A program made the position numbers and the translations under genes. This document shows, in pieces, positions 13,153 through 20,554 of a stretch of 20,836 nucleotides of DNA (position 1 is the first letter of the stretch; each line of letters starts with the position of its first letter). The stretch is taken from positions 1 to 20,836 of the forward strand of contig CAYNRH010000011.1 of assembly GCA_964399605.1 (NCBI GenBank), given 5' to 3'. Under the pieces are notes generated by a model, which worked only from the letters and a program-made list of their open reading frames with translations, ran no database searches and was not told the DNA's origin. Source of the stretch: JAGGZI01 sp964399605. Lineage in GTDB: Archaea; Aenigmatarchaeota; Aenigmatarchaeia; PWEA01; JAGHBM01.

Positions 13153-14346
13153 ATGCAAACGTCGCTTAAAGCAATATTTGATAATTATGCCTCAAAGAAA
13201 AGCATCTTTAAAAATAAAAAGGCAATTACAATATCATATAATCCAGATGAACTTCCACATAGGGAAAAAGAAATAAACACAATAGCTTCTATTTTGGCGC
13301 CAAGCATAAGGGGCGAAAAGCCATCCAATATATTTATATACGGGAAGCCAGGTACAGGCAAAACAGCTGTTGTTTCTTATGTTACCAAAAATTTAGTTGA
13401 GATAAGTAAAGATAAAAAAATTAAAATCGTTTATATTAATTGTAAAATGAGAAAGGTTGCTGATACAGAATACAGGCTTCTAGCGCAGCTTACACGTGAG
13501 TTTGGTGAAGATGTTCCCGCAACAGGTCTACCAACAGACCACATTTATAACATGTTTTTTAATGCAATAGACAAGACGGAGCAGACAATTATTATAATTC
13601 TTGATGAAATTGATGTGCTGGTTGATAAAATTGGTGACGGTTTTTTATATAATTTAACGCGTGTAAACGAAGATTTAAAAAATTCACAGGTATGTGTAAT
13701 CGGGATTTCAAATAACTTGTCATTTACAAATGAAATTGATCCAAGGGTCAAATCTTCCTTATCTGAAGAGGAAATGATATTCTCACCCTACAATGCAACA
13801 CAGCTTCAAGACATACTTAGGAGAAGAATGAGCATAGTTTTTAATGAGAATGTTATTGATGAAGGTGTTATTGAGAAGTGCGCTGCTCTTGCTGCACAGG
13901 AACACGGTGACGCCAGAAGGGCGCTAGACCTCTTGCGGGTCGCAGCAGAAATTGCGGAAAGAAATGGTTCAGAAAAAGTTAAGGAAGAGCATGTTGATAA
14001 GGCAGAGTCCAAGATAGACAAAGACAGGATATTGGAAGCAGTAAAAACACAACCAAGGCAGAGTCAGGCTGTTCTTTGGAGCATATTAAAGGTAAAGGAA
14101 GAAGAGGTTTACACTGGCGATATTTACAATATTTATGAAAAAGTATGTCTTGAAAATGGAATAAAACCATTAACACAAAGAAGGGTTTCTGACTTAATTT
14201 CTGAGTTAGACCTTCTTGGCATAATAAATGCCAAGGTTATAAGCAAGGGGAGGTATGGAAGGACGAGAATTGTTAAGTTGAACCTTCAGGAACAGTTAGT
14301 TAACAAAATAAGAGAAATATTGGTTTCTCAATATTATTTTCAATAA
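13153..14346 (+). CDS. orc1/cdc6: Origin recognition initiator Orc1/Cdc6
   Basis: A 397-aa AAA+ ATPase that binds origins and loads MCM. Walker A is YGKPGTGKT (63-71); Walker B is ILDEIDVL (149-156; D151, E152); sensor 1 is ISNN (185-188); sensor 2 is GDARRALDLLR (252-262; R255). The initiator-specific motif region lies around FLYNLTRVNEDL after Walker B. A winged-helix domain fills the C-terminal ~110 residues (YEKVCLENGIKPLTQRRVSDLISELDLLGIINAKV). Length is typical. Its own gene follows the ORB cluster. It lies in one transcription unit with the DP1 gene: its stop is followed at once by that gene's ribosome binding site. Confidence 0.95.
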   Translation: MQTSLKAIFDNYASKKSIFKNKKAITISYNPDELPHREKEINTIASILAPSIRGEKPSNIFIYGKPGTGKTAVVSYVTKNLVEISKDKKIKIVYINCKMRKVADTEYRLLAQLTREFGEDVPATGLPTDHIYNMFFNAIDKTEQTIIIILDEIDVLVDKIGDGFLYNLTRVNEDLKNSQVCVIGISNNLSFTNEIDPRVKSSLSEEEMIFSPYNATQLQDILRRRMSIVFNENVIDEGVIEKCAALAAQEHGDARRALDLLRVAAEIAERNGSEKVKEEHVDKAESKIDKDRILEAVKTQPRQSQAVLWSILKVKEEEVYTGDIYNIYEKVCLENGIKPLTQRRVSDLISELDLLGIINAKVISKGRYGRTRIVKLNLQEQLVNKIREILVSQYYFQ

Positions 14347-14355
14347 GGTGTTTTG

Positions 14356-15372
14356 ATGAATGTTGTTAATGAATTTTTAAAAAGGGGTTTTCTTGTTTCG
14401 CCTGATGTGATTGATATAATAAAAGACAAAAACATTGACGATATAACAAGCAAGCTGGGTTCTGCTGACATTGTTTTAACAAAAAATCTTTATAATTATA
14501 TTACAAGAGGGCCAAGTGTCAAAATAATATCAGAATATAAGAAAGACACATCGCCAAAAAGAATAACATATTTTCTTGATTTTTATAACAACCGGCTAAA
14601 TGTTTTGAGGAATATCCTTAAGGAGAAAGTGGAATTTAAGGATACAACATCAATAAACAAACTTAACTATGGCTCAGAAGCGACAATAATAGGAATGGTT
14701 AGAGATATAAGAGAAAACGGGTTTAAGATAGAGGATTCTACAGGCAGTGTTTTTTGCATCACATCAGAGAAAGTCCTTGAAGATGAGGTATTGGGGTTAA
14801 AGGGAAAAGTAGAAAAAGACGGTTTTCTTGTTAATAAAATATATTATCCAGACATATCCCTCAATAAAAAGGTAAATTTAACTAAAGACGATGCCTTTGT
14901 TTTATTCACAGAAAAATTAAACAAAACACCTTCACATGAATATTCATATATATTCACATTTGAAACAAACCGCGGAATATTAAGGGATTTGAAAACAGAA
15001 GTTGTGACAACAGGCAATGAAGTCAACTATCCAAACATATACACACCCACTGAACCATTTCTTGTTGATATAAAAGGAGTAAAGATTTTTGTACTGAAGA
15101 TAAAATGGATTGAAGATTTAAAGAAGAAATTAAATGAGAACGACCCTAAAAAAATAATAACGACTTTACTAAGAAAAAGGCATTTTTATCCCTTTGAATT
15201 TATCTCCGGCGATCCTTATCTATTGAAGGATGTACCGGATATAGTTTTTGTGTCCGGTTTGGGCGAGCATTTTTTCCTTAATTACAAGGGAGTTTCTATT
15301 GTTTCTGTTGAAGGGGAAAGGGGTTTTATAGTGAACCTAAAGGACAGGGAGTATAAGGAAGCATCAGATTAG
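14356..15372 (+). CDS. dp1: DP1-type polymerase small (B) subunit with degenerate phosphoesterase domain
   Basis: A 338-aa homologue of the PolD small subunit DP1 and of eukaryotic polymerase B-subunits. Recognisable DP1 regions: YFLDFYNNRLNVLRNILKEK (72-91), an OB-fold with IIGMVRDIRENGFKIEDSTG (111-130) and VLGLKGKVEKDG (145-156), then the phosphoesterase region with LLRKRHFYPFEF (271-282) and DVPDIVFVSGLGEHFFLNYKG (292-312). In active DP1 these carry SDIHxGS, GDxVDG, PGNHD, YHG and TGHVH. Here the matching stretches are FTEKLNK (184-190), TFETNRG (201-207), TGNEV (219-223), LKI (247-249) and SGLGE (300-304): the metal His residues are gone and of the first Asp/His pair nothing remains. The frame is intact, so this is not decay. 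It is also shorter than usual DP1. GGTG precedes the ATG at 14356 by five bases. Likely a structural partner of the PolB encoded next. Confidence 0.83.
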   Translation: MNVVNEFLKRGFLVSPDVIDIIKDKNIDDITSKLGSADIVLTKNLYNYITRGPSVKIISEYKKDTSPKRITYFLDFYNNRLNVLRNILKEKVEFKDTTSINKLNYGSEATIIGMVRDIRENGFKIEDSTGSVFCITSEKVLEDEVLGLKGKVEKDGFLVNKIYYPDISLNKKVNLTKDDAFVLFTEKLNKTPSHEYSYIFTFETNRGILRDLKTEVVTTGNEVNYPNIYTPTEPFLVDIKGVKIFVLKIKWIEDLKKKLNENDPKKIITTLLRKRHFYPFEFISGDPYLLKDVPDIVFVSGLGEHFFLNYKGVSIVSVEGERGFIVNLKDREYKEASD

Positions 15373-15494
15373 AGAGAAAACAAGAGGGAGAGAGTTTAAT
15401 CACACCACCACTCTTAAGTAATTTCTATACTCCAGAAAACAAATCAATTTTTAAGGGTTAGCACAATATCTTTATTACTTATTTTGGTGGGAAT
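15373..15494 (+). promoter_or_regulatory. DP1-PolB intergenic region with possible polB promoter
   Basis: A 122-bp gap. AATTTTTAAGGG (about 15446-15457) is a weak TATA-like element ~25 bp before a likely start near 15480, followed by a GGTGGG ribbon site at 15486-15491. polB may be transcribed from here or by read-through from orc1-dp1. I see no small gene or stable RNA structure. Confidence 0.35.
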
Positions 15495-18155
15495 ATGAGG
15501 CTTCAAATACTGGACACGGATTACACATTACTAAACGATTCACCAATAATAAGGATATTTGGAAAAACACCCACAGGAAAGACATATTGTGTTTTTGTTA
15601 AGGATTTCTTCCCATATTTTTATGTTAGGACAAAAAATAAGGATAATCTAAAAAAAGTCCTTGATGAGTTTGGAAGTGAAATTTTGGACATAACCGAGGT
15701 TGAGAAATATCTCCCAGTCGGATACCAAAAAGAAAAAACAAAAGTTTTTAAAATAGTGTGCAAAAACCCTTCTAAAGTGCCACTAATAAGGGAAAGAATA
15801 GACGGTGATGTCTATGAGGCAGACATATTGTTTAAATACAGGTTTTTTTCAGATATGAAAATAAAGGCAATGAATTGGATAGATGTTGAAGGCACGTTTG
15901 TGAACACAAATACTGTTTATTGTGGCGGAATTGAGGCATCCAAGATAAAACCGCTTGATGATGATTCTAATACGCCACTGAAGATTCTTGCGCTGGATAT
16001 AGAAACTGAGACACCAACAGAGAGAATACCTGAAGCCAAGAGAGATGCCATAACAATGATAAGTTTGGCTTTTTCAGAGAAATATAAAAACCAGGACAAT
16101 TTAGTTCTTGTTTCAAAACACATTAAAGACGCGGAGAAAGATATAATATGTGCCGATGATGAGAAGAAAATGCTGGAAAAATTAAGGGACATAATCCTGG
16201 AATATGACCCTGACGTTATAACGGGGTATAATATTCAGAATTTTGACATGCCGTTTATTTTGGGAAGAATGGAAGAACTGGGTGTAAAAAAAGACATAGG
16301 AAGGGTAAAAGATAAGCCTGTTTTTTCAAGAACATTTGGAATGAGGACGAGCACCAACATAACAGGCAGGATAATTTTTGATACATATCAGGTTATTAAA
16401 AAAGATTTTTCCTTCAAAAGGTACAACCTAGATACTGTTGCAGAGAGTCTTCTTGGAAAAAGAAAAATAGACATAAAATATAAGGATTTTGATAAGTATT
16501 GGAATGGCAATTCCGAAAAAGTTAAAGAATTGATTAAATATTCAAGAAAGGATGCCGTGTTGGCGCTGGAGCTGGTTGAGAAGAAGACCTTAATGGATAA
16601 GTATATAGCTCTTTCAAGGGTTTCCGGTGTCCTTTTACAGGATGTCCTTGATGGTGGGGAAGCCGTTAGGATAGAGAATATACTCTTATCGGAGTTTAAC
16701 AAGAGGGACATACTTTTCCCAATGAAGCCAACCAACATTGAAGTAGCAAAGAGAACAAAAGAAAGGGAGAAAAAAGAGCTTAAGGGCGGTTTTGTTATGG
16801 AGCCAAAAGTTGGTCTTCATACTGACGGATGCATTCTTGTCTTGGATTTCAAAAGTTTGTACCCAAGCATAATAAGAACATATAACATATGCCCGACAAC
16901 ACTCCTAAAGGGGGAAAGCGGTGTGGAATTTAATGAGTCTCCATCTGGCGACCGTTTTGTTAAAAGAAAAATTAAAGAAGGTGTCGTACCATATATTCTT
17001 GAAAAATTAATTGACCAGCGGACAGAAGTCAAAAAGGAGATGTATAAGGAAAAAGACCCAAACAAGAAAAGGCTGCTTAATGCAAAACAATATGCACTTA
17101 AAATAATGGCCAACGCTTTTTACGGTTATACAGGTTACTTAAGGGCAAAAACCTACGTGCTTGAGGTCGCCAACGCGATAACATCTTTTGGAAGAAACAT
17201 AATACAAGAAACAAGAAAGGTTATAATTGAAAAGGGATATGAAGTTATATACGGCGACACAGACTCTGTTTTTGTAAAAGTAGACACAAATGATTTGGAA
17301 AAAGCATACAACATAGGAAATAAAATTGTCAGTGAAATAAAACTTCCTGGAAAGCTTGTTCTAGAATTTGAAAAATTGTTTAAATCATTTTTAATTTTAA
17401 CAAAGAAGAGATATGCTGGATGGGCATTTGAAAAAAACAACGGTGAATGGAGCGATAAGATAGAGATGAAAGGAATAGAGACAGTGAGAAGGGACTGGCC
17501 AGATTTAATCACAGACACAATGAATACTGTTCTAAATATAATTCTTAAGGAGGGTGATATAAAGAAGGCAATTTCTTATGTTCAGCGTGAGGTTGATAAC
17601 CTAAATACGGGTGCTGTAGATCTTAGAAAGCTTGCAGTTACAAAAAGCATAACAAAAAAGTTGAGCAGTTATGACGGGAAGTTGCCTCATATAGAATTAG
17701 CAAGAAGGATGCAGCAAAGAAATCCGGCACAACCCCCAACACCTGGGGACAGAATATCGTTTGTTATAGTCAGGGGAAATCAGATGCTCAGTATGAGAGC
17801 AGAAGATCCAGAATACATAAAGGAACACAACTTGAAGATAGATTCTGACTATTATATAAACAATCAGCTAATACCGCCACTGGAAAGAATTTTTTCTGTT
17901 ATTGGAGTAGACAAAGGAGAACTAATTGGAATGGGAAGGCAGTACAGCCTCAAAGAGATGATTTCAAAACCAAAAGGAAGAAACCATAAAATAGAAATGT
18001 CTCCAACACATGTAAAGATAAAACATCTGGAGGGGTTTATTTGCAATACATGCAGGAAGACATTCAGGAGAATACCCCTGACGGGAAAATGTGATTGTGG
18101 CGGAGAGGTTTTTGCGCACGGTGACGGATCTATTGGAAGCATTGTTGAGTTTTAA
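15495..18155 (+). CDS. polB: B-family DNA polymerase with C-terminal DP2-like zinc-ribbon tail
   Basis: An 886-aa replicative-type polymerase. The proofreading domain is intact: Exo I ALDIETET (D168, E170), Exo II YNIQNFDMPF (N246, D251), Exo III YSRKD (Y349, D353). Polymerase motifs are intact: LDFKSLYPSI (450-459, D451), KIMANAFYGYTGY (536-548, with NAFYG rather than the common NSxYG), YGDTDSVF (586-593; D588, D590) and TKKRYAGW (636-643). The N-terminal ~160 residues match the domain that reads uracil in archaeal PolB. Ordinary archaeal PolB ends near the position of GRQYSLKEM (814-822), where a PCNA-binding box is expected but lacks its aromatic pair here. This protein continues ~64 residues: a basic linker, then C850-x2-C853 KTFRRIPLTGK C866-x-C868 GG and GSIGSIVEF. 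No intein is present. GGTGGG precedes the ATG. Confidence 0.95.
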   Translation: MRLQILDTDYTLLNDSPIIRIFGKTPTGKTYCVFVKDFFPYFYVRTKNKDNLKKVLDEFGSEILDITEVEKYLPVGYQKEKTKVFKIVCKNPSKVPLIRERIDGDVYEADILFKYRFFSDMKIKAMNWIDVEGTFVNTNTVYCGGIEASKIKPLDDDSNTPLKILALDIETETPTERIPEAKRDAITMISLAFSEKYKNQDNLVLVSKHIKDAEKDIICADDEKKMLEKLRDIILEYDPDVITGYNIQNFDMPFILGRMEELGVKKDIGRVKDKPVFSRTFGMRTSTNITGRIIFDTYQVIKKDFSFKRYNLDTVAESLLGKRKIDIKYKDFDKYWNGNSEKVKELIKYSRKDAVLALELVEKKTLMDKYIALSRVSGVLLQDVLDGGEAVRIENILLSEFNKRDILFPMKPTNIEVAKRTKEREKKELKGGFVMEPKVGLHTDGCILVLDFKSLYPSIIRTYNICPTTLLKGESGVEFNESPSGDRFVKRKIKEGVVPYILEKLIDQRTEVKKEMYKEKDPNKKRLLNAKQYALKIMANAFYGYTGYLRAKTYVLEVANAITSFGRNIIQETRKVIIEKGYEVIYGDTDSVFVKVDTNDLEKAYNIGNKIVSEIKLPGKLVLEFEKLFKSFLILTKKRYAGWAFEKNNGEWSDKIEMKGIETVRRDWPDLITDTMNTVLNIILKEGDIKKAISYVQREVDNLNTGAVDLRKLAVTKSITKKLSSYDGKLPHIELARRMQQRNPAQPPTPGDRISFVIVRGNQMLSMRAEDPEYIKEHNLKIDSDYYINNQLIPPLERIFSVIGVDKGELIGMGRQYSLKEMISKPKGRNHKIEMSPTHVKIKHLEGFICNTCRKTFRRIPLTGKCDCGGEVFAHGDGSIGSIVEF

Positions 18156-18190
18156 TAAACAATTTATATTAAATTTTTCTTAATTTCTAC

Positions 18191-18643
18191 ATGAATTTGA
18201 ACATATTGATGTTTTTCACGGACAGTGTTGTTTATGTTTCACTCCTCTTTATACCACTTTATTTATGGGGCAGGGACAAGAAAGAAGTCCTTTTATATTT
18301 TTTTATATTTCTTATTGATTTTTTGGTTGTTTACGGTCTCAAATATATGATAGGGGCGCCCAGGCCGGGATTTTCTCTGGTTCCAATCCCCACTTCACCA
18401 TCTTTTCCAAGCATGCACTCATCCCTTGGTTTTATGCCACTGGGATTTTTCTTTAACAAGAAAAAATTAAGAATTCCCCTCTTTGTTTACGGGGCGCTGA
18501 TAGCATATTCTAGGGTATATATAGGAGTTCATTACTGGCTTGATGTTATAGTAGGTTCATTTATAGGGTTTTTCTTATCTTTTTATGTATATCAAAAAAG
18601 AGAGAAAATTTACAAATTCTTTTCAGAGTCCAATAAAAAATAA
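18191..18643 (+). CDS. PAP2-superfamily membrane phosphatase
   Basis: A 150-aa membrane protein with the three PAP2 signature blocks: KYMIGAPRP (KxxxxxxRP-type), PSMHSS (PSGH-type, here with Met) and SRVYIGVHYWLD (SRxxxxxHxxxD), giving the catalytic His pair and Arg. About five hydrophobic segments. Such enzymes remove phosphate from lipid phosphates or from polyprenyl diphosphates after glycan transfer. With the UbiA, flippase and geranylgeranyl-reductase genes in the same window it may recycle an isoprenoid carrier (inference). The ATG has no Shine-Dalgarno; TTTATATTA (about 18163-18171) lies ~25 bp upstream, so it is likely leaderless. Its 3' end overlaps the convergent TctA-like gene by 21 nt. 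Confidence 0.88.
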   Translation: MNLNILMFFTDSVVYVSLLFIPLYLWGRDKKEVLLYFFIFLIDFLVVYGLKYMIGAPRPGFSLVPIPTSPSFPSMHSSLGFMPLGFFFNKKKLRIPLFVYGALIAYSRVYIGVHYWLDVIVGSFIGFFLSFYVYQKREKIYKFFSESNKK

Positions 18644-19807
18644 GACGGTTGGAACAATCAGGCATGCCATAAGATAAGTTCTTCTTGTTCCAGAAAAAAT
18701 ACAAAACAATCCTATTACTGTAGAAAGTGAAGCAATCAACAATCCCCAAAGCCCGGTAAAAACAAATATCATAACAGCCAATAAAACAATTATCATAACA
18801 TTGAGGTGGATATAGTTTATTTTTTTAAAGAAATGTACTGATTTTTTCCCAATTAAAATTGTAATTAGCCCGGCAATTCCGCTTGCCATTATCATAACTC
18901 CCATGAAAACAACCACGTCACCGAAGGACAAATCCAGCAGTCTCCCGACGACCGACGCAACCCCACTTCTGGGTGTCCCTATCAACCACAGTGCGAGAAG
19001 AGATAATATTGCAACTGTTGTATTGACTCCACCGATTGCTATCATAAATTTTCTGTTTGAGTTATCTTTGATTATTTCACGTGAAAGAAAACTTGCCTGT
19101 GCAGAGCCAATACCAGGAAGCAGCCCGACAAGGATTCCTGAAAGCGAGCCTATTAATCCGCCGAGCAAATACTCGTTTTTCTCCACAATTTCAACATCCT
19201 TTCCCTGCTCAGGAATTTTCGTTTTTCTTCTTAAGGAATAAATTATGGTGCTTATTCCAAACAATCCTGTGAGCATGGGGAACAATACCATATCTCCTAT
19301 AAAATTATTTCTTAAAACAATATAACCAAATATCCCAGCAAGTGTGAAAACAACAATTCCCCATATTTTTTTATCTTTCAAAAACATGTAAGAACTTATT
19401 ATAATCAACAACCACGGAATGCTTGTTCTTATTATGTCGTAAAAATTTTTTATAAACAATATCAGTCCCGGAAGAATTATAATAGTGATTATAAGTGATA
19501 CAATTCCGCCAACAACAGTTAGTTTTATCGCCTCATAACCGCGCCCTTTCATCATAAGCTCGTGTCCCGGAAGAACACTCATCGCTGTTCCGGGATCTGG
19601 TGCGCCTAGGAATATTGATGGTATAAAGTCAAGGAAAGTGTGTGTTATTGCTGCTGAAATTATAACAACAGAAATTAAAAAAGGGTTAAAGGAAAAACCA
19701 ACAGCAATCGCTGCGATGGTGTTTGGGTGCAGTCCAGGTGTCAGACCGGTTATTATTCCAAATAAAATACCTAAAAAAACATAAAGAATAATAATAAAAA
19801 AGTCCAT
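18623..19807 (-). CDS. TctA-like archaeal membrane transporter family protein (DUF112/COG1784-like)
   Basis: A 394-aa protein with about ten to twelve hydrophobic helices. Two related glycine/proline motifs, GLTPGLHPNTI (21-31) in the N-terminal half and GLLPGIGSAQASF in the second half, mark the inverted repeats of the TctA family. In bacteria TctA is the large membrane subunit of tripartite tricarboxylate transporters; archaeal members usually stand without the periplasmic binding protein TctC, and none is seen here, so substrate and mechanism are unknown. The short C-terminal tail overlaps the PAP2 gene on the other strand by 21 nt. The ATG at 19807 lacks a Shine-Dalgarno; TTTATTTAAAAC lies about 25 bp upstream, so it may have its own leaderless promoter although it also follows the 65-aa gene by only 27 bp. 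Confidence 0.85.
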   Translation of the reverse strand: MDFFIIILYVFLGILFGIITGLTPGLHPNTIAAIAVGFSFNPFLISVVIISAAITHTFLDFIPSIFLGAPDPGTAMSVLPGHELMMKGRGYEAIKLTVVGGIVSLIITIIILPGLILFIKNFYDIIRTSIPWLLIIISSYMFLKDKKIWGIVVFTLAGIFGYIVLRNNFIGDMVLFPMLTGLFGISTIIYSLRRKTKIPEQGKDVEIVEKNEYLLGGLIGSLSGILVGLLPGIGSAQASFLSREIIKDNSNRKFMIAIGGVNTTVAILSLLALWLIGTPRSGVASVVGRLLDLSFGDVVVFMGVMIMASGIAGLITILIGKKSVHFFKKINYIHLNVMIIVLLAVMIFVFTGLWGLLIASLSTVIGLFCIFSGTRRTYLMACLIVPTVLFFIGL

Positions 19808-19834
19808 GTTATTTTTAAAGCTGTTTTAAATAAA

Positions 19835-20032
19835 TTACTTCTTTTTTCTGCTTGCCCAGAAGTAATCTATTATTACTTCAAGCGCCGTGACCACAACTGC
19901 TATGAAGAACGCTGTTCCCACTATCAGATTCATATCCATACTTGGATTCATGAGGTACATTGCTATTCCTACCACAGCAAACAATATTACAAACAGCGGA
20001 ACCTCTTCTTTTAATTGCCAACCTTGTTTCAT
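19835..20032 (-). CDS. Small two-helix membrane protein, 65 aa
   Basis: A 65-aa protein with a short charged N-terminus (MKQGWQLKEEV), two hydrophobic helices (about 12-28 and 36-56) joined by NPSMDMN, and a lysine-rich end (ASRKKK), so both termini should be cytoplasmic. The ATG follows GGTGA with a 5-base spacer. It lies 27 bp upstream of the TctA-like gene on the same strand, and could be a small accessory subunit in the place that TctB takes in bacterial transporters; sequence alone does not show homology to TctB. Confidence 0.8.
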   Translation of the reverse strand: MKQGWQLKEEVPLFVILFAVVGIAMYLMNPSMDMNLIVGTAFFIAVVVTALEVIIDYFWASRKKK

Positions 20033-20088
20033 GTTTTCACCAATTTTATTTTTATATTATAATATATAAATAATAAGGTGGTGTTTCA
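20033..20088. promoter_or_regulatory. Divergent A/T-rich promoter, 65-aa protein (minus) / NAC (plus)
   Basis: The 56-bp gap includes TTTTATATTATAATATATAAATAATAA (core about 20050-20073), which offers TATA-like boxes on both strands. AAGGTGGTG (20074-20082) is the NAC ribosome binding site and GGTGA (20038-20042, minus) that of the small membrane protein. Confidence 0.5.
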
Positions 20089-20412
20089 ATGTTAAGCGGT
20101 AAGCAGATTGAAAAGGCAATGAAGAAAATGGGCATAAAAACCGAGGAGATAGAAGCTGAAGAAGTTGTTTTGAAATGTAAAGATAAAAATATAGTTATAT
20201 CAAATCCCAATGTTTCAAAAATCATAATGGGCGGCCAAGAAACATTTCAAATATCCGGAGTTGTATCAGAGTCTTCCAAGGAAGCTTTCTCAAAGGAAGA
20301 TATAGATATGATAATGGGGCAAACAGGGTGCTCTCAGGAAGAAGCAGAAAAAGCTCTTAATGACACAGGAGATATCGCAGCAGCAATATTGATGCTAAGG
20401 GGAGACAAGTAG
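20089..20412 (+). CDS. nac: Archaeal nascent polypeptide-associated complex protein (NAC)
   Basis: A 107-aa ribosome-associated chaperone, the homodimeric archaeal counterpart of eukaryotic NAC-alpha. The NAC domain lies in about residues 18-62, including VVLKCKDKNIVISNPNVSKIIMGGQETFQISG; a UBA-like domain occupies the C-terminal ~40 residues (SKEDIDMIMGQTGCSQEEAEKALNDTGDIAAAILML). It binds emerging nascent chains at the ribosome exit. Length and domain order are typical. A strong AAGGTGGTG precedes the ATG. The stop TAG overlaps the ribosome binding site of the following 42-aa gene, so the unit continues downstream. Confidence 0.94.
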   Translation: MLSGKQIEKAMKKMGIKTEEIEAEEVVLKCKDKNIVISNPNVSKIIMGGQETFQISGVVSESSKEAFSKEDIDMIMGQTGCSQEEAEKALNDTGDIAAAILMLRGDK

Positions 20413-20420
20413 GTGGTTTG

Positions 20421-20549
20421 GTGACTGATGAGATGAGGGAGATTGAATTTAAATGCCAATGTGGAAGAAAAATTAAAATAAAATTTCTAACGCCTGTCAT
20501 TGTGGAGCAGTCTTCAAAACATGAGCTTCGCGGAGAGAATAGTGATTGA
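20421..20549 (+). CDS. Small protein with CxCG knuckle, 42 aa
   Basis: A short gene read between NAC and the Nudix gene. From GTG 20421 (AGGTGG four bases upstream) it reads MTDEMREIEFKCQCGRKIKI and ends GENSD; an in-frame ATG lies at 20433. The only motif is C12-x-C14-G, half of a zinc ribbon, with no second Cys pair, so metal binding would need dimerisation or another partner. The alternative is that it is the surviving start of a longer zinc-ribbon protein. Its position 8 nt after nac, with its own ribosome binding site and 5 nt before the Nudix ATG, supports real translation. Confidence 0.6.
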   Translation: MTDEMREIEFKCQCGRKIKIKFLTPVIVEQSSKHELRGENSD

Positions 20550-20554
20550 TTATT

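Noticed and set aside
14356..15372. DP1 gene as a decaying pseudogene
   Set aside because: The frame is uninterrupted, structural DP1 regions are preserved to the C-terminus, and it has a good ribosome binding site; only the catalytic residues are replaced.
15405..15491. CCACCA (15405-15410) complementary to the polB ribosome binding site TGGTGG, as a leader switch
   Set aside because: Only six complementary bases 75 nt apart, with no supporting stem or evidence that the upstream part is in the polB transcript.
16800..17320. Possible intein in PolB, a common insertion site in archaeal polymerases
   Set aside because: Motifs A, B and C (residues 450-593) follow with normal spacing and no insertion.
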